Shown piece by piece: positions 45,611 through 54,467 of a stretch of DNA of 64,000 nucleotides. The position numbers were made by a program, and so were the translations under genes. How positions within the stretch are numbered: the first letter of the stretch is position 1; the number at the start of each line of letters is the position of its first letter. The stretch is taken from assembly GCF_001675285.1 (NCBI RefSeq), contig NZ_LSGQ01000003.1, positions 434,001 through 498,000 on the forward strand, in the 5' to 3' direction. Under the pieces are notes generated by a model. That model was not told where the DNA came from and did not search any database. It saw nothing but the letters and a program-made list of their open reading frames with translations. This DNA comes from Elizabethkingia miricola. Lineage in GTDB: Bacteria > Bacteroidota > Bacteroidia > Flavobacteriales > Weeksellaceae.

Positions 45611-46096
45611 TTAATCCAGTTCTTTTGGACTGTAGAAATATTTTAGCTGGCATTTCTCTTCGTCGAAATGGCTCCAGGAATCAATGTCTATTTCGACACC
45701 TGCAACACCACATGTCGGAAAACTAATGATATCATTGCCGGAAAAAAGATTGGTGAAATTAGAAATCCCATTATTGTGGGAGAAAAGGGCCACACTGTTG
45801 TGTACATCGTCGATCTGATTAATGACGGAGACAAAGTCATTCTCACGGGCATTGTAAAGTGCCGATGCAGTACTCATTTCTGCATTTTTGTAAGTCTTAT
45901 GGAAAAAAAGACATGTACTGTAGGCTCTGTTTGCGGGGCTGGATATTAGCGCATCTATATCTATTCCTTTGTCGTTCAGAAACTCAGCCATTCTTGGGGC
46001 ATCCTCTTTTCCGCGTTCTGCGAGGGGCCTGTTGAAATCGTCTATACCCTCGGGCCAGTCACTTTTTGCATGACGAACCAAAATTAATTTTTTCAT
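45611..46096 (-). CDS. SixA-like histidine phosphatase
   Basis: A 161-residue phosphohistidine phosphatase of the RHG superfamily: LILVRHAKSDW (catalytic His with Arg), SSPANRAYST and a second His in VALFSHNNGIS. SixA proteins dephosphorylate histidine-phosphotransfer proteins; the partner is unknown here. It is monocistronic. Confidence 0.88.
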   Translation of the reverse strand: MKKLILVRHAKSDWPEGIDDFNRPLAERGKEDAPRMAEFLNDKGIDIDALISSPANRAYSTCLFFHKTYKNAEMSTASALYNARENDFVSVINQIDDVHNSVALFSHNNGISNFTNLFSGNDIISFPTCGVAGVEIDIDSWSHFDEEKCQLKYFYSPKELD

Positions 46097-46260
46097 ATTA
46101 AATAATTGTACTGGTGGTGTAAAATAATGGTTAAGTTTTTTTTGAGAAATTAAAGGTAGAAAAAAAATATAAATCCTGATGCAAAACTATATATGATAAT
46201 TATGCAGGTATTAGGAGTTGGTCTCCATATTATTTGCTAAAGAATATTTACAAACAGATT

Positions 46261-46872
46261 TCAGCTATTAACATTCTTTTCCACAATCTGCTTTTGTATT
46301 TTTATTTTTGCTTGTTCCCATTCATCATCTAATATACTGTAATAGGCAGCATTTCTTGTTGTTCCGTCGCTTACTATTTTATCCTTTCTCAGGATACCTT
46401 CAAATATTCCACCTATTTTTTCAATAGCTTTTCTCGACCGGAAGTTGGTGTCCTTGGTCTTCAGTTGTACTCTGTTTGTTTTTAGAGTTTCGAAGCAGTA
46501 GGTTAGTAATAATAGTTTACACTCCAGATTTATAGTTGTTCCCCAATGATCTTTTGTAATCCAGGTCCAGCCAATCTCAAGTTTTTTGTCAGCCGGATAT
46601 ATTTCAAAAAGCCGGGTAGAGCCGATTATTTTATTTGTATCCTTATGTATTATGACAAAAGGATATTGGTTACCGGCAGTTCTTTCACTGATAGCAAATT
46701 CATAAGTTTTATAAAAAATATCTCTTTCTGAGCAATCTGTCGGAATAAGTGCCCAGAGTTCTTTATCGGCAGCTGCTGTATATAATTCTTCAAGATGTTT
46801 TTCTTCTAATGGTACCAGATTTATGTTTGTTCCCTGTAGAATTACAGGATGGTTTATCCAGGTATTTTTCAT
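46261..46872 (-). CDS. RimJ/RimL-type GNAT acetyltransferase
   Basis: A 203-residue GNAT of the RimL type: INLVPLEEKHLEELY, IGSTRLFEI, KLEIGWTWITKDHWGTTIN, RVQLKTKDTNFRSRKAIEKIGGIFEGILRK. Acetylated substrate unknown. It is monocistronic, with no clear terminator. Confidence 0.88.
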   Translation of the reverse strand: MKNTWINHPVILQGTNINLVPLEEKHLEELYTAAADKELWALIPTDCSERDIFYKTYEFAISERTAGNQYPFVIIHKDTNKIIGSTRLFEIYPADKKLEIGWTWITKDHWGTTINLECKLLLLTYCFETLKTNRVQLKTKDTNFRSRKAIEKIGGIFEGILRKDKIVSDGTTRNAAYYSILDDEWEQAKIKIQKQIVEKNVNS

Positions 46873-47079
46873 GAGTAGTTATATTAAATAAGTATAATAG
46901 ATAATGACAGAACTAAGTTAGAAAAACTGATGCTTTACATTATTAATATTTTGTAAAAATATTGATTACAAAGGCGATCATAGTTGGTTCTGATATTCTT
47001 TGGTATATTTATACCAGAAGAATCAGAAAACAGAAATGAATGTAAAATAATTACATCATCTAAAACTTAAAAAAAACAC

Positions 47080-47087
47080 TAAATTTG
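47080..47087 (+). promoter_or_regulatory. -7 box just before yqgF
   Basis: TAAATTTG ends only 4 nt before the yqgF ATG. If used, the transcript would start at or next to the start codon (leaderless). Confidence 0.55.
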
Positions 47088-47091
47088 CAAA

Positions 47092-47502
47092 ATGGGACAA
47101 ATAATGGCTGTTGATTATGGAAAAGCCCGTACAGGATTAGCTGTAACGGATGATATGCAGATTATAGCTTCAGCACTACAAACGGTTGAAACACCGAAGC
47201 TCATGGATTTTTTTGGAACTTATTTTCAGCAAAATAAAGTAGATGAGATTGTAGTAGGACTTCCTACAGATTTAAAAGGCAATATGTCGGAGATAGAAAC
47301 CGAAATTCAGAAATTTCTGGAACAGTTTCAGATAGCATTTCCGCAGATAAAAATTAACCGCTTCGATGAGAGATTTACCAGTAAAATGGCATCTTTCTTT
47401 ATCAGTCAAAGTGGTAAAAGCAAAAAAGAAAGACAACAGAAAGGTTTAATCGATAAAATAAGTGCAACACTTATTTTACAGAATTTTTTAGAGACAAGAT
47501 GA
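47092..47502 (+). CDS. yqgF: Holliday-junction resolvase-like YqgF
   Basis: A 136-residue RNase H-fold protein: GQIMAVDYGKARTGLAVTD (first Asp), VVGLPTDLKGNMSE, and RFDERFTSKMA (Glu/Asp). YqgF/RuvX acts in pre-16S rRNA 5' processing and possibly in recombination. It overlaps def by 4 bp (ATGA), so the two are coupled. Confidence 0.93.
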   Translation: MGQIMAVDYGKARTGLAVTDDMQIIASALQTVETPKLMDFFGTYFQQNKVDEIVVGLPTDLKGNMSEIETEIQKFLEQFQIAFPQIKINRFDERFTSKMASFFISQSGKSKKERQQKGLIDKISATLILQNFLETR

Positions 47503-48071
47503 TATTACCAATTCGCGCCTATGGCGATCCTGTTTTAAGGAAAAAAGCACACGATATTACAAAGGATTACCCGGAACTAAACCAGTTAATCGATAATATG
47601 TTCGAAACGATGTACCAAGCGCATGGCATAGGACTTGCAGCTCCACAGATCGGATTAGATGTTCGTTTATTTGTAATCGATGTTCGTCCTTTAGCAGAAG
47701 ATGAAGATTATCTGGATATTCGTGAAGAATTAAAAGATTTTAAAAAAGTATTTATCAATGCAAAAATATTAGAATACGACGGAGAACCTTGGAAATTTAA
47801 CGAAGGTTGCCTTAGTATTCCGGATGTTCGGGAAGATGTAAGCAGACCAGAAACCATCACAATGGAATATTATGATGAAAATTTTGTGAAACATACCGAA
47901 ACTTTTTCGGATATTCGTGCCCGCGTAATTCAACATGAATATGATCATATTGACGGAGTTTTATTTACGGATAAACTAAGCGCGCTAAAAAAGAAAATAA
48001 TAAAAGGGAAGCTTACCAAGATTACTGCAGGTGATGTATCTGTAGATTATAAGATGAGGTTTCCTAAATAA
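47499..48071 (+). CDS. def: Peptide deformylase
   Basis: The 190-residue enzyme removes N-formyl groups from nascent proteins. All three motifs are intact: GIGLAAPQIG, EGCLSIP (metal Cys) and QHEYDHIDG (HExxH-type). Translation is coupled to yqgF; a 33-bp gap separates it from the DUF5606 gene. Confidence 0.97.
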   Translation: MILPIRAYGDPVLRKKAHDITKDYPELNQLIDNMFETMYQAHGIGLAAPQIGLDVRLFVIDVRPLAEDEDYLDIREELKDFKKVFINAKILEYDGEPWKFNEGCLSIPDVREDVSRPETITMEYYDENFVKHTETFSDIRARVIQHEYDHIDGVLFTDKLSALKKKIIKGKLTKITAGDVSVDYKMRFPK

Positions 48072-48103
48072 AACAGAATATTAACTAAGATAAAAAAATA
48101 AAA

Positions 48104-48655
48104 ATGCAGTTAGAAAGAATCATCTCGATTTCGGGTAAACCGGGACTTTTTAGACTTGTTTCTCAGCTGAGAACAGGTTTTATTGTGGAAGATATCACAA
48201 CAGGAAAAAAAGCTAACATTTCCAATACAAGCCAGGTAAGCCTTTTGGATAACATCTCTATGTTTACTTTTGATAGCGAAGTTCCTTTATTTGAAGTGTT
48301 CCATAATATTGCAAAAAAAGAAGATTTCAAACCAACCATCAACCACAAATCTTCAGCGGATGAGCTTAAAACATTTATGGCTGAAGTACTTCCTAACTAT
48401 GATGTAGAAAGAGTTTACGAATCTGATATCAAAAAACTTGTACAATGGTATAATACACTTCAGAAAGGAGGATATATTACACCAGAAAGTTTTGTAGCTC
48501 CTGCTGCTGAAGAAGCTGCTGAGGTTTCTGCTGAAGCTACTGAAGAGGTAAAAGAAAAGAAAGCTCCTGCTAAAAAAGCGGCTAAAAAAGAAGAAGCTGC
48601 CGAGGAAGAAAAGCCTGCAAAAAAAACAGCTAAAAAGAAAACTGAAGAGGAATAA
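48104..48655 (+). CDS. DUF5606 protein with histone-like tail
   Basis: The 183-residue protein has a conserved domain (residues 1-125, LERIISISGKPGLFRLVSQLRTGFIVEDI) known as DUF5606 and found in Bacteroidetes. From about residue 128 the sequence is a low-complexity Ala/Lys/Glu tail (repeats like APAKKAAKK), resembling histone H1 tails. It may bind nucleic acid; function is unknown. It is likely in the yqgF-def operon. Confidence 0.88.
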   Translation: MQLERIISISGKPGLFRLVSQLRTGFIVEDITTGKKANISNTSQVSLLDNISMFTFDSEVPLFEVFHNIAKKEDFKPTINHKSSADELKTFMAEVLPNYDVERVYESDIKKLVQWYNTLQKGGYITPESFVAPAAEEAAEVSAEATEEVKEKKAPAKKAAKKEEAAEEEKPAKKTAKKKTEEE

Positions 48656-48672
48656 TTTCTTCAGTCATACAA

Positions 48673-48708
48673 TAAAAAAACTCTGCTCTTATCGGGCAGA
48701 GTTTTTTA
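48673..48708 (+). terminator. Terminator of yqgF-def-DUF5606 unit
   Basis: The stem AAAAAACTCTGC / GCAGAGTTTTTT has a 9-nt loop. Confidence 0.88.
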
Positions 48709-48725
48709 TTGCAGTAAGATTAAAT

Positions 48726-48733
48726 TAACTTTG
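48726..48733 (+). promoter_or_regulatory. -7 box upstream of mazG
   Basis: TAACTTTG matches TAnnTTTG, 22 nt before the ATG at 48756. Confidence 0.5.
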
Positions 48734-48755
48734 TCTCTCCCGAAAATTGATAAAT

Positions 48756-49529
48756 ATGAATACAAGAGCTGAAAAACTGGAAGCATTTGGCCGACTTCTG
48801 GATATTATGGATGATCTGCGCGAGAAATGCCCATGGGACCAAAAACAAACCTTGCAGTCTTTGCGCCATCTGACATTGGAAGAGGTTTATGAACTTTCGG
48901 ATGCTTTATTGGAAGAAGATCTGCAGGAAATAAAGAAAGAACTGGGAGATGTATTGCTGCATTTAGTTTTTTACGCAAAAATAGGATCGGAAAAACAGAG
49001 TTTTGATATTGCAGATGTAATCAACAGTCTGAATGAAAAACTTATTTTCCGCCACCCGCATATCTATGGAGATACTGAAGTTAAAGATGAAGAAGAAGTA
49101 AAGCAGAATTGGGAGAAATTGAAACTGAAAGAAGGGAATAAATCTATTTTGTCGGGGGTTCCCAATGGTTTGCCTCCAATGATCAAAGCTTACCGCATTC
49201 AGGATAAAGTAAAAGGAATAGGTTTTGATTTTCCTACGGCAGAAGAAGCCTGGAAGAAAGTTGAAGAAGAACTTTCTGAATTTCATGCTGAAACAGATGC
49301 AGATAAGAAGGAAGCAGAACTGGGAGACCTTATTTTTTCCATTATCAATTATTCCCGTATTGCCGGTGTAAATGCAGATACGGCATTAGAACGTACCAAT
49401 CAGAAATTTATTTCCCGTTTCAAGGCTATGGAAGTGCTGGCTCACGAAAGCAATCTTGTCCTTTCAGAAATGAGTCTGGAAGAAATGGATCAGCTTTGGA
49501 ATGAAGTAAAGAAAAAGCTGGAATATTAA
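48756..49529 (+). CDS. mazG: Nucleoside triphosphate pyrophosphohydrolase MazG
   Basis: A 257-residue protein with two MazG helical domains. The first has the family's CPWDQKQTLQSLRHLTLEEVYEL start and EExxD-type ELGDVLLHLVF; the second has AELGDLIFSIINYSRI. It hydrolyses NTPs to NMP and pyrophosphate. The ATG was preferred to a TTG three codons upstream. Confidence 0.94.
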   Translation: MNTRAEKLEAFGRLLDIMDDLREKCPWDQKQTLQSLRHLTLEEVYELSDALLEEDLQEIKKELGDVLLHLVFYAKIGSEKQSFDIADVINSLNEKLIFRHPHIYGDTEVKDEEEVKQNWEKLKLKEGNKSILSGVPNGLPPMIKAYRIQDKVKGIGFDFPTAEEAWKKVEEELSEFHAETDADKKEAELGDLIFSIINYSRIAGVNADTALERTNQKFISRFKAMEVLAHESNLVLSEMSLEEMDQLWNEVKKKLEY

Positions 49530-49538
49530 TTATATTTC

Positions 49539-49546
49539 TATATTTG
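49539..49546 (+). promoter_or_regulatory. -7 box upstream of serine hydrolase gene
   Basis: TATATTTG matches TAnnTTTG, 36 nt before the ATG at 49583. Confidence 0.5.
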
Positions 49547-49582
49547 TAGAATATTAGTTCACCAAATATAGAAATACTTATT

Positions 49583-50953
49583 ATGAAAAAAGTTATAATC
49601 CTTTTTATAGCTGTATCGAGTTTTGTCTACGGACAGAAAGAAAAGAAGCTGGACAGCCTGTTCACAGCATTATATGCTGCCAAAGAATTTAATGGAAATG
49701 TTCTTGTTGCGGAAAAAGGGAAAGTGATATATGAAAAAAGCTTTGGACTGGCTAATGAAAAGACAAAGCAGAAACTGGATAAAAATACAGTATTCGAATT
49801 AGCATCGGTTTCGAAACAATTTACAGCAATGGGAATTGTTCAACTGGAGAAAGAAGGTAAACTTAGCTACAATGACCTTCTCACTAAATATTTTCCGGAA
49901 TTAAGCTTTTATAAACCTATTACCATAGATAATTTGCTTCATCATACATCCGGGCTGCCAGATTATATGAGTTTATTTGATAAAAACTGGGATAAGAAGA
50001 AGTTTGCAACAAATAAAGATATTGTAGAGATGCTGGCAAAATATAAGCCTGAGCTTTTATTTGTGCCAGGTGATAAATATGAGTACAGTAATACAGGATA
50101 TGCTTTATTAGGATTAATTATCGAGAAAGTATCGAAGCAATCCTATGGTGATTACTTGAGCAAAAAAATATTCAAACCTCTTGGGATGGATAATACCAGA
50201 GTTTATAGAAGCCGGTATAAACCAGAAAAGATCTCCAACTACGCTTTAGGCTATGTTGTAGACAGCCTTGGAAATAAAAAATTGTTGGATGATCTGGGAA
50301 AGGAATATTATACTTATTATCTGGATGGTATTGTAGGGGATGGCATGGTGAATTCTACAACGGGTGACTTGCTGAGATGGGACAGGGCTTTGTATGGAGA
50401 TAAACTGATTAATCAGAAAGATAAAGATCTTATTTTTAGTTCCATAGTTACTAAAGATAAAAAAGATACCCGGTATGGTTATGGCTGGGCTATTGATGCA
50501 AAAGATCCATTTGGGAAAATAGCAAATCATTCCGGTGGCTGGGCAGGCTATATAACTTTTATTGAAAGAGATTTAGATCATGATAAAACGATTATTATGC
50601 TGCAAAATAATAATTCGGAGGCTACATCTTCACCAGTGAGGCAGCTAAGAAATATTCTTTACGATATAAAACCAGTTAAGGTAGATGTTAGTTTACTACA
50701 AAAATATGCAGGTAAATATATTAAGAAGAACAGTAAAACATTTGAGGTATTTTTTGAGAATAATAAATTGTATGTACCCTTGAATCCTCAAGTGAGGTTA
50801 GAATTGGAGCCTATCAGTACTAACAAATTTAAAGTCAGAGATTTTAGCCCAGATGTTTTTTATGAATTTAAAATTATGGATGATGGCAGTATAAAATGCA
50901 GTATGTCACAGCCTGCACATAATATGAATGAAGAGGGAATCAAAAAAATATAA
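49583..50953 (+). CDS. Class C beta-lactamase-like serine hydrolase
   Basis: A 456-residue secreted protein (signal ending FVYGQ). Catalytic motifs: SVSK (ELASVSKQFTAMG), YSN (EYSNTGYALLG) and HSGG. The C-terminal 100 residues form a small beta domain (LLQKYAGKYIKK onward). It belongs to the same superfamily as the gene at 43817 but with distinct motif variants. Substrate unknown. Confidence 0.88.
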   Translation: MKKVIILFIAVSSFVYGQKEKKLDSLFTALYAAKEFNGNVLVAEKGKVIYEKSFGLANEKTKQKLDKNTVFELASVSKQFTAMGIVQLEKEGKLSYNDLLTKYFPELSFYKPITIDNLLHHTSGLPDYMSLFDKNWDKKKFATNKDIVEMLAKYKPELLFVPGDKYEYSNTGYALLGLIIEKVSKQSYGDYLSKKIFKPLGMDNTRVYRSRYKPEKISNYALGYVVDSLGNKKLLDDLGKEYYTYYLDGIVGDGMVNSTTGDLLRWDRALYGDKLINQKDKDLIFSSIVTKDKKDTRYGYGWAIDAKDPFGKIANHSGGWAGYITFIERDLDHDKTIIMLQNNNSEATSSPVRQLRNILYDIKPVKVDVSLLQKYAGKYIKKNSKTFEVFFENNKLYVPLNPQVRLELEPISTNKFKVRDFSPDVFYEFKIMDDGSIKCSMSQPAHNMNEEGIKKI

Positions 50954-50956
50954 TAA

Positions 50957-50991
50957 AATAAGCCGGTATAACACCGGCTTATTTCTTTTTA
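50957..50991 (+). terminator. Terminator of serine hydrolase gene
   Basis: The stem AAATAAGCCGGT / ACCGGCTTATTT has an ATAAC loop. Confidence 0.85.
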
Positions 50992-50998
50992 AATTATG

Positions 50999-51006
50999 TA
51001 AATTTG
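50999..51006 (+). promoter_or_regulatory. -7 box upstream of S15 hydrolase gene
   Basis: TAAATTTG matches TAnnTTTG, 50 nt before the ATG at 51057. Confidence 0.45.
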
Positions 51007-51056
51007 GTAGGCTTTTACAGCATTATTACTATACTAGGTAAGAAAACTAAATTAAC

Positions 51057-52916
51057 ATGAAGAAACAATTCCTTTTGGCCATTGCTATGGCCAGCACAGC
51101 TGTAGTGTTCTCACAATCCCGGAAAGAAGACTCTATTTACGTTCGGGAAAACTATACGAAAGTTGAAAAATTAATCCCGATGAGGGATGGGAAAAAACTG
51201 TTTACAGCGATCTATATGCCTAAAGATCAGAAACAGAAATATCCGGTATTACTTAACCGTACACCTTATACTGTAGCACCTTACGGAGAAGATAAATATA
51301 AAACCTCCTTAGGAAATTTTCCGGCAGAAATGCGTGAAGGATTTATTTTTGTTTATCAGGATGTACGTGGTAAGTGGATGAGTGAAGGGGAATTTGAAGA
51401 TGTTCGTCCAGCATTAAAACCGGGGCAAAAGGGTATTGATGAAAGTACAGATACCTATGATACGCTGGAATGGCTTTCTAAGAATCTGAAGAATTACAAC
51501 CAGAAAGCTGGTGTATATGGTATTTCTTACCCAGGATTCTATTCTACAACAACATTGGTTAACTCCCACCCGACATTAAAAGCTGTTTCACCACAGGCTC
51601 CAGTTACCAACTGGTATTTGGGTGACGATTTTCATCATAAAGGTGCTATGTTCCTGAATGATGCATTCATGTTTATGATTTCTTTTGGAGTACCAAGACC
51701 AGAACCAATCACTCCAGACAAAGGGCCAAAGCGTTTTGTACCACCAGCTAAAGAAATGTATAAATTCTTTTTAGAAGCAGGATCTAATAAGGAACTTAAA
51801 GATAAATATATGGGGACAAACATTAAGTTTTTCAACGATATGTATGCACACCCGGATTATGATCAGTTTTGGAAAGACCGCAATATATTACCCCATCTTA
51901 CACAGGTAAAGCCTGCGGTAATGGTTGTTGGTGGATTCTTTGATGCTGAAGATGCTTACGGAACTTTCGAAACCTATAAAGCTATTGAAAAGCAAAATCC
52001 TAAAGCCAATAACATTCTTGTTGCTGGTCCGTGGTTTCATGGCGGATGGGTGAGAGGAGATGGTAAACAATTCGGAGATATCAAGTTTGATCATCCGACA
52101 AGTATAGATTATCAGCAAAATCTGGAACTTCCGTTTTTCAATTATCATCTGAAAGGAAAGGGGCAATTCAAAGGTGGAGAGGCCAATATCTTTATTACAG
52201 GAAGCAACCAGTGGAAAACTTTTGATACATGGCCGCCGAAGAATACAGAAACAAAACAACTTTACTTCCAGCCAAATGGTAAGCTGAGTTTCGATAAGGT
52301 GCAAAGAACAGATTCGTGGGACGAATATGTTAGTGATCCGAACAAACCAGTACCTCATCAAGATGGAGTACAAACCAGCAGAACCCGTGAATATATGATA
52401 GATGATCAACGTTTTGCTTCCAAGAGACCCGATGTTATGGTATATCAGACAGATGCATTGCAGGAAGATATTACTTTGACAGGTCCGGTTATTAACCATT
52501 TATTTGTATCGACTACCGGAACAGATGCTGATTATGTTGTAAAGGTTATTGATGTTTATCCGGAAACGGAAGCTGATTTCAACGGAAAAACAATGGCCGG
52601 ATATCAGATGTTGGTAAGGGGTGAAATTATGAGAGGAAAGTACAGAAATGGATTTGATAAACCTGAAGCCTTCCAACCGGGATTTGTTACGAAGGTAAAT
52701 TATGAAATGCCGGATATTGCACATACCTTTAAAAAAGGACACCGCATTATGATTCAGGTACAAAACTCGTGGTTCCCATTGGCAGACCGTAACCCACAGA
52801 AATTTATGAATATTTATGAAGCTACTTCAGCTGATTTTCAGAAGGCAACACACCGGATTTTCCATGATGTGAATAACCCAACTTCTGTAGAAGTAAGTGT
52901 TCTGAAAGAAAAATAA
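51057..52916 (+). CDS. S15/CocE-type hydrolase, alpha-amino-acid ester hydrolase-like
   Basis: The 619-residue secreted enzyme has the S15/CocE layout: alpha/beta-hydrolase with nucleophile Ser in YGISYPGFY, Asp in GGFFDAEDAYGTF, His in PWFHGGWVRG, and a C-terminal jelly-roll (from about residue 400). The YQDVRGKWMSEGEFEDVRP segment resembles alpha-amino-acid ester hydrolases and glutaryl acylases. Actual substrate (X-Pro peptides, beta-lactam side chains, esters) is open. Confidence 0.88.
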   Translation: MKKQFLLAIAMASTAVVFSQSRKEDSIYVRENYTKVEKLIPMRDGKKLFTAIYMPKDQKQKYPVLLNRTPYTVAPYGEDKYKTSLGNFPAEMREGFIFVYQDVRGKWMSEGEFEDVRPALKPGQKGIDESTDTYDTLEWLSKNLKNYNQKAGVYGISYPGFYSTTTLVNSHPTLKAVSPQAPVTNWYLGDDFHHKGAMFLNDAFMFMISFGVPRPEPITPDKGPKRFVPPAKEMYKFFLEAGSNKELKDKYMGTNIKFFNDMYAHPDYDQFWKDRNILPHLTQVKPAVMVVGGFFDAEDAYGTFETYKAIEKQNPKANNILVAGPWFHGGWVRGDGKQFGDIKFDHPTSIDYQQNLELPFFNYHLKGKGQFKGGEANIFITGSNQWKTFDTWPPKNTETKQLYFQPNGKLSFDKVQRTDSWDEYVSDPNKPVPHQDGVQTSRTREYMIDDQRFASKRPDVMVYQTDALQEDITLTGPVINHLFVSTTGTDADYVVKVIDVYPETEADFNGKTMAGYQMLVRGEIMRGKYRNGFDKPEAFQPGFVTKVNYEMPDIAHTFKKGHRIMIQVQNSWFPLADRNPQKFMNIYEATSADFQKATHRIFHDVNNPTSVEVSVLKEK

Positions 52917-52924
52917 AAAACTTT

Positions 52925-52955
52925 TAAAAAGCTGAATCTGATTCAGCTTTTTTTG
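52925..52955 (+). terminator. Terminator of S15 hydrolase gene
   Basis: The stem AAAAAGCTGAATC / GATTCAGCTTTTT has a 1-2 nt loop and T-run. Confidence 0.82.
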
Positions 52956-52991
52956 TTGTCTGTTGGCGTGATCATTGCTACAGAAAACACT

Positions 52992-52999
52992 TACATTTG
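52992..52999 (+). promoter_or_regulatory. -7 box upstream of gene at 53017
   Basis: TACATTTG matches TAnnTTTG, 17 nt before the ATG. Confidence 0.45.
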
Positions 53000-53016
53000 T
53001 TTATAAATAACGATTT

Positions 53017-53895
53017 ATGCTACGTAAATTACTATATACACCTCTGCTTTTTATTCTTATTTTTTGTACCCCAAAAGCACAGGAATCAAAAATATCTTAT
53101 GACACTCCTTTACATACAGTATTTAGATTTCCTAAGAAAATAAAAGAAGTTTCCGGAATACAGATTTCGCCAGATGGTAAGGAATTTTACGTTCATGAAG
53201 ACCAGGGAAACAGCAATGAGATTTTTGCTATAGATATGACTGGAAACAATACCCGGACTATTACCATTGAAGGTGTAGAGAATAATGACTGGGAAGATAT
53301 TACACAGGATAAAAATGGCTTTACCTATATTGGTGATTTCGGAAATAATGATAATATCCGTAAAAATTTAGCCATCTATAAAGTGAAAATCGGCAAAGAG
53401 AATAGTACGCCTGTTTTGCAAATGACAAAATTTTCTTATCCTGAGCAGACAGAATTTCCACCTAAAAAGAAGGACTTGCTATACGACTGTGAAGCATTTA
53501 TAGAGCATAACGGTTACTTTTATCTTTTTACTAAAAACAGAAGTAAAAAATCTGATGGTACTTCGCTGGTGTATAAGATTCCAAATAAACCAGGTGAATA
53601 TAAAGCACAGTTAGTCGGAAAACTAAAAATGCCGGAGAAATATCATGATGGAGCTATTACGGGAGCTGATATAAGTCCGAATGGGAAAAAAATAGCATTA
53701 ATAACGCATAAAAATGTCTTTATCCTGGAAAATTTTGAAGGAGATAACTTTACAAATGCTAAAATGACCCAAATAGATTTGCAGAGCAACTCTCAGAAAG
53801 AAGGAATTTGTTTTGCAACCGATACCATATTGTATATAGGAGAGGAAAGAAACAATAAAGATGAAGGCTTACTTTATTCGATGGAGCTGAAATAG
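53017..53895 (+). CDS. Secreted beta-propeller-like protein
   Basis: A 292-residue exported protein (signal MLRKLLYTPLLFILIFCTPKAQ). Repeats of propeller-like strands are visible: VSGIQISPDGKEFYVHED, DWEDITQDKNGFTYIGDFGNN, ITGADISPNGKKIALITHKNVFILE, KEGICFATDTILYIGEE. No enzyme motif is recognised. Conserved EDI..GDFGN residues may bind a metal. Function unknown. Confidence 0.65.
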   Translation: MLRKLLYTPLLFILIFCTPKAQESKISYDTPLHTVFRFPKKIKEVSGIQISPDGKEFYVHEDQGNSNEIFAIDMTGNNTRTITIEGVENNDWEDITQDKNGFTYIGDFGNNDNIRKNLAIYKVKIGKENSTPVLQMTKFSYPEQTEFPPKKKDLLYDCEAFIEHNGYFYLFTKNRSKKSDGTSLVYKIPNKPGEYKAQLVGKLKMPEKYHDGAITGADISPNGKKIALITHKNVFILENFEGDNFTNAKMTQIDLQSNSQKEGICFATDTILYIGEERNNKDEGLLYSMELK

Positions 53896-53925
53896 ATTTT
53901 CTGAATATATAATATGATCATATAT

Positions 53926-53957
53926 TGAACTCCCGGATTAAATATTCGGGAGTTTTC
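53926..53957. terminator. Bidirectional terminator at convergent genes
   Basis: The arms AACTCCCG and CGGGAGTT enclose an 11-nt loop. The right arm overlaps the last codons of the minus-strand gene ending at 53938. Confidence 0.7.
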
Positions 53958-54444
53958 TAATAATTATTTCTTCCTGAATTACAGGCTGAAGTTCGGGAAA
54001 AGTTTTTTCAAGTTTTTTCACAGAAAGAGGAATCATAATATTCCACATGAAACGTGGTTCGTCAAAGAAATAAAAAACTTCATCATTGGTTTTTATCTCG
54101 AAAAAAAAGATCATTACTTTACCAATTAATGGGTTGTAATACAATGGCGTAATTGACGTTATTTCTGTTAGTGGCAGCTTTTTTTCGTTATTTATATAAA
54201 GCTCTCCTTCTCTTATAAATAATGCTGACATTTTTGACTTCTTCTTTATAGAAAGATATTCATGAAAAGAAATGATCAGGAATATGGCTAGTATAAGAGT
54301 AAAAATAATAGCGTAAAAAAATAGCGGGTATTGCTCTGTTTCCCGTACAATATAGCTAATAATGCTTATGATTATTATAGGAATCAATGCATACTGAAAA
54401 TATGCCCTCAGAAAATAATTAACCGGACCAGAATCAATCCTCAT
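53938..54444 (-). CDS. Two-helix membrane protein, function unknown
   Basis: A 168-residue protein with two membrane helices (about residues 16-33, ALIPIIIISIISYIV; and 41-60, LFFYAIIFTLILAIFLIIS), then a soluble PH-like beta part (LFIREGELYINNEKKLPLTEITSITPLYY). It may be a PH-domain membrane protein. It lies 23 bp after the large phosphatase-barrel gene, on the same strand. Confidence 0.65.
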   Translation of the reverse strand: MRIDSGPVNYFLRAYFQYALIPIIIISIISYIVRETEQYPLFFYAIIFTLILAIFLIISFHEYLSIKKKSKMSALFIREGELYINNEKKLPLTEITSITPLYYNPLIGKVMIFFFEIKTNDEVFYFFDEPRFMWNIMIPLSVKKLEKTFPELQPVIQEEIIIRKLPNI

Positions 54445-54467
54445 TTTAATATTACAACTTTACATTT

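Noticed and set aside
51888-52499. 203-codon minus-strand frame inside the S15 hydrolase gene
   Set aside because: It is fully antisense to a well-supported gene and shows no family motif.
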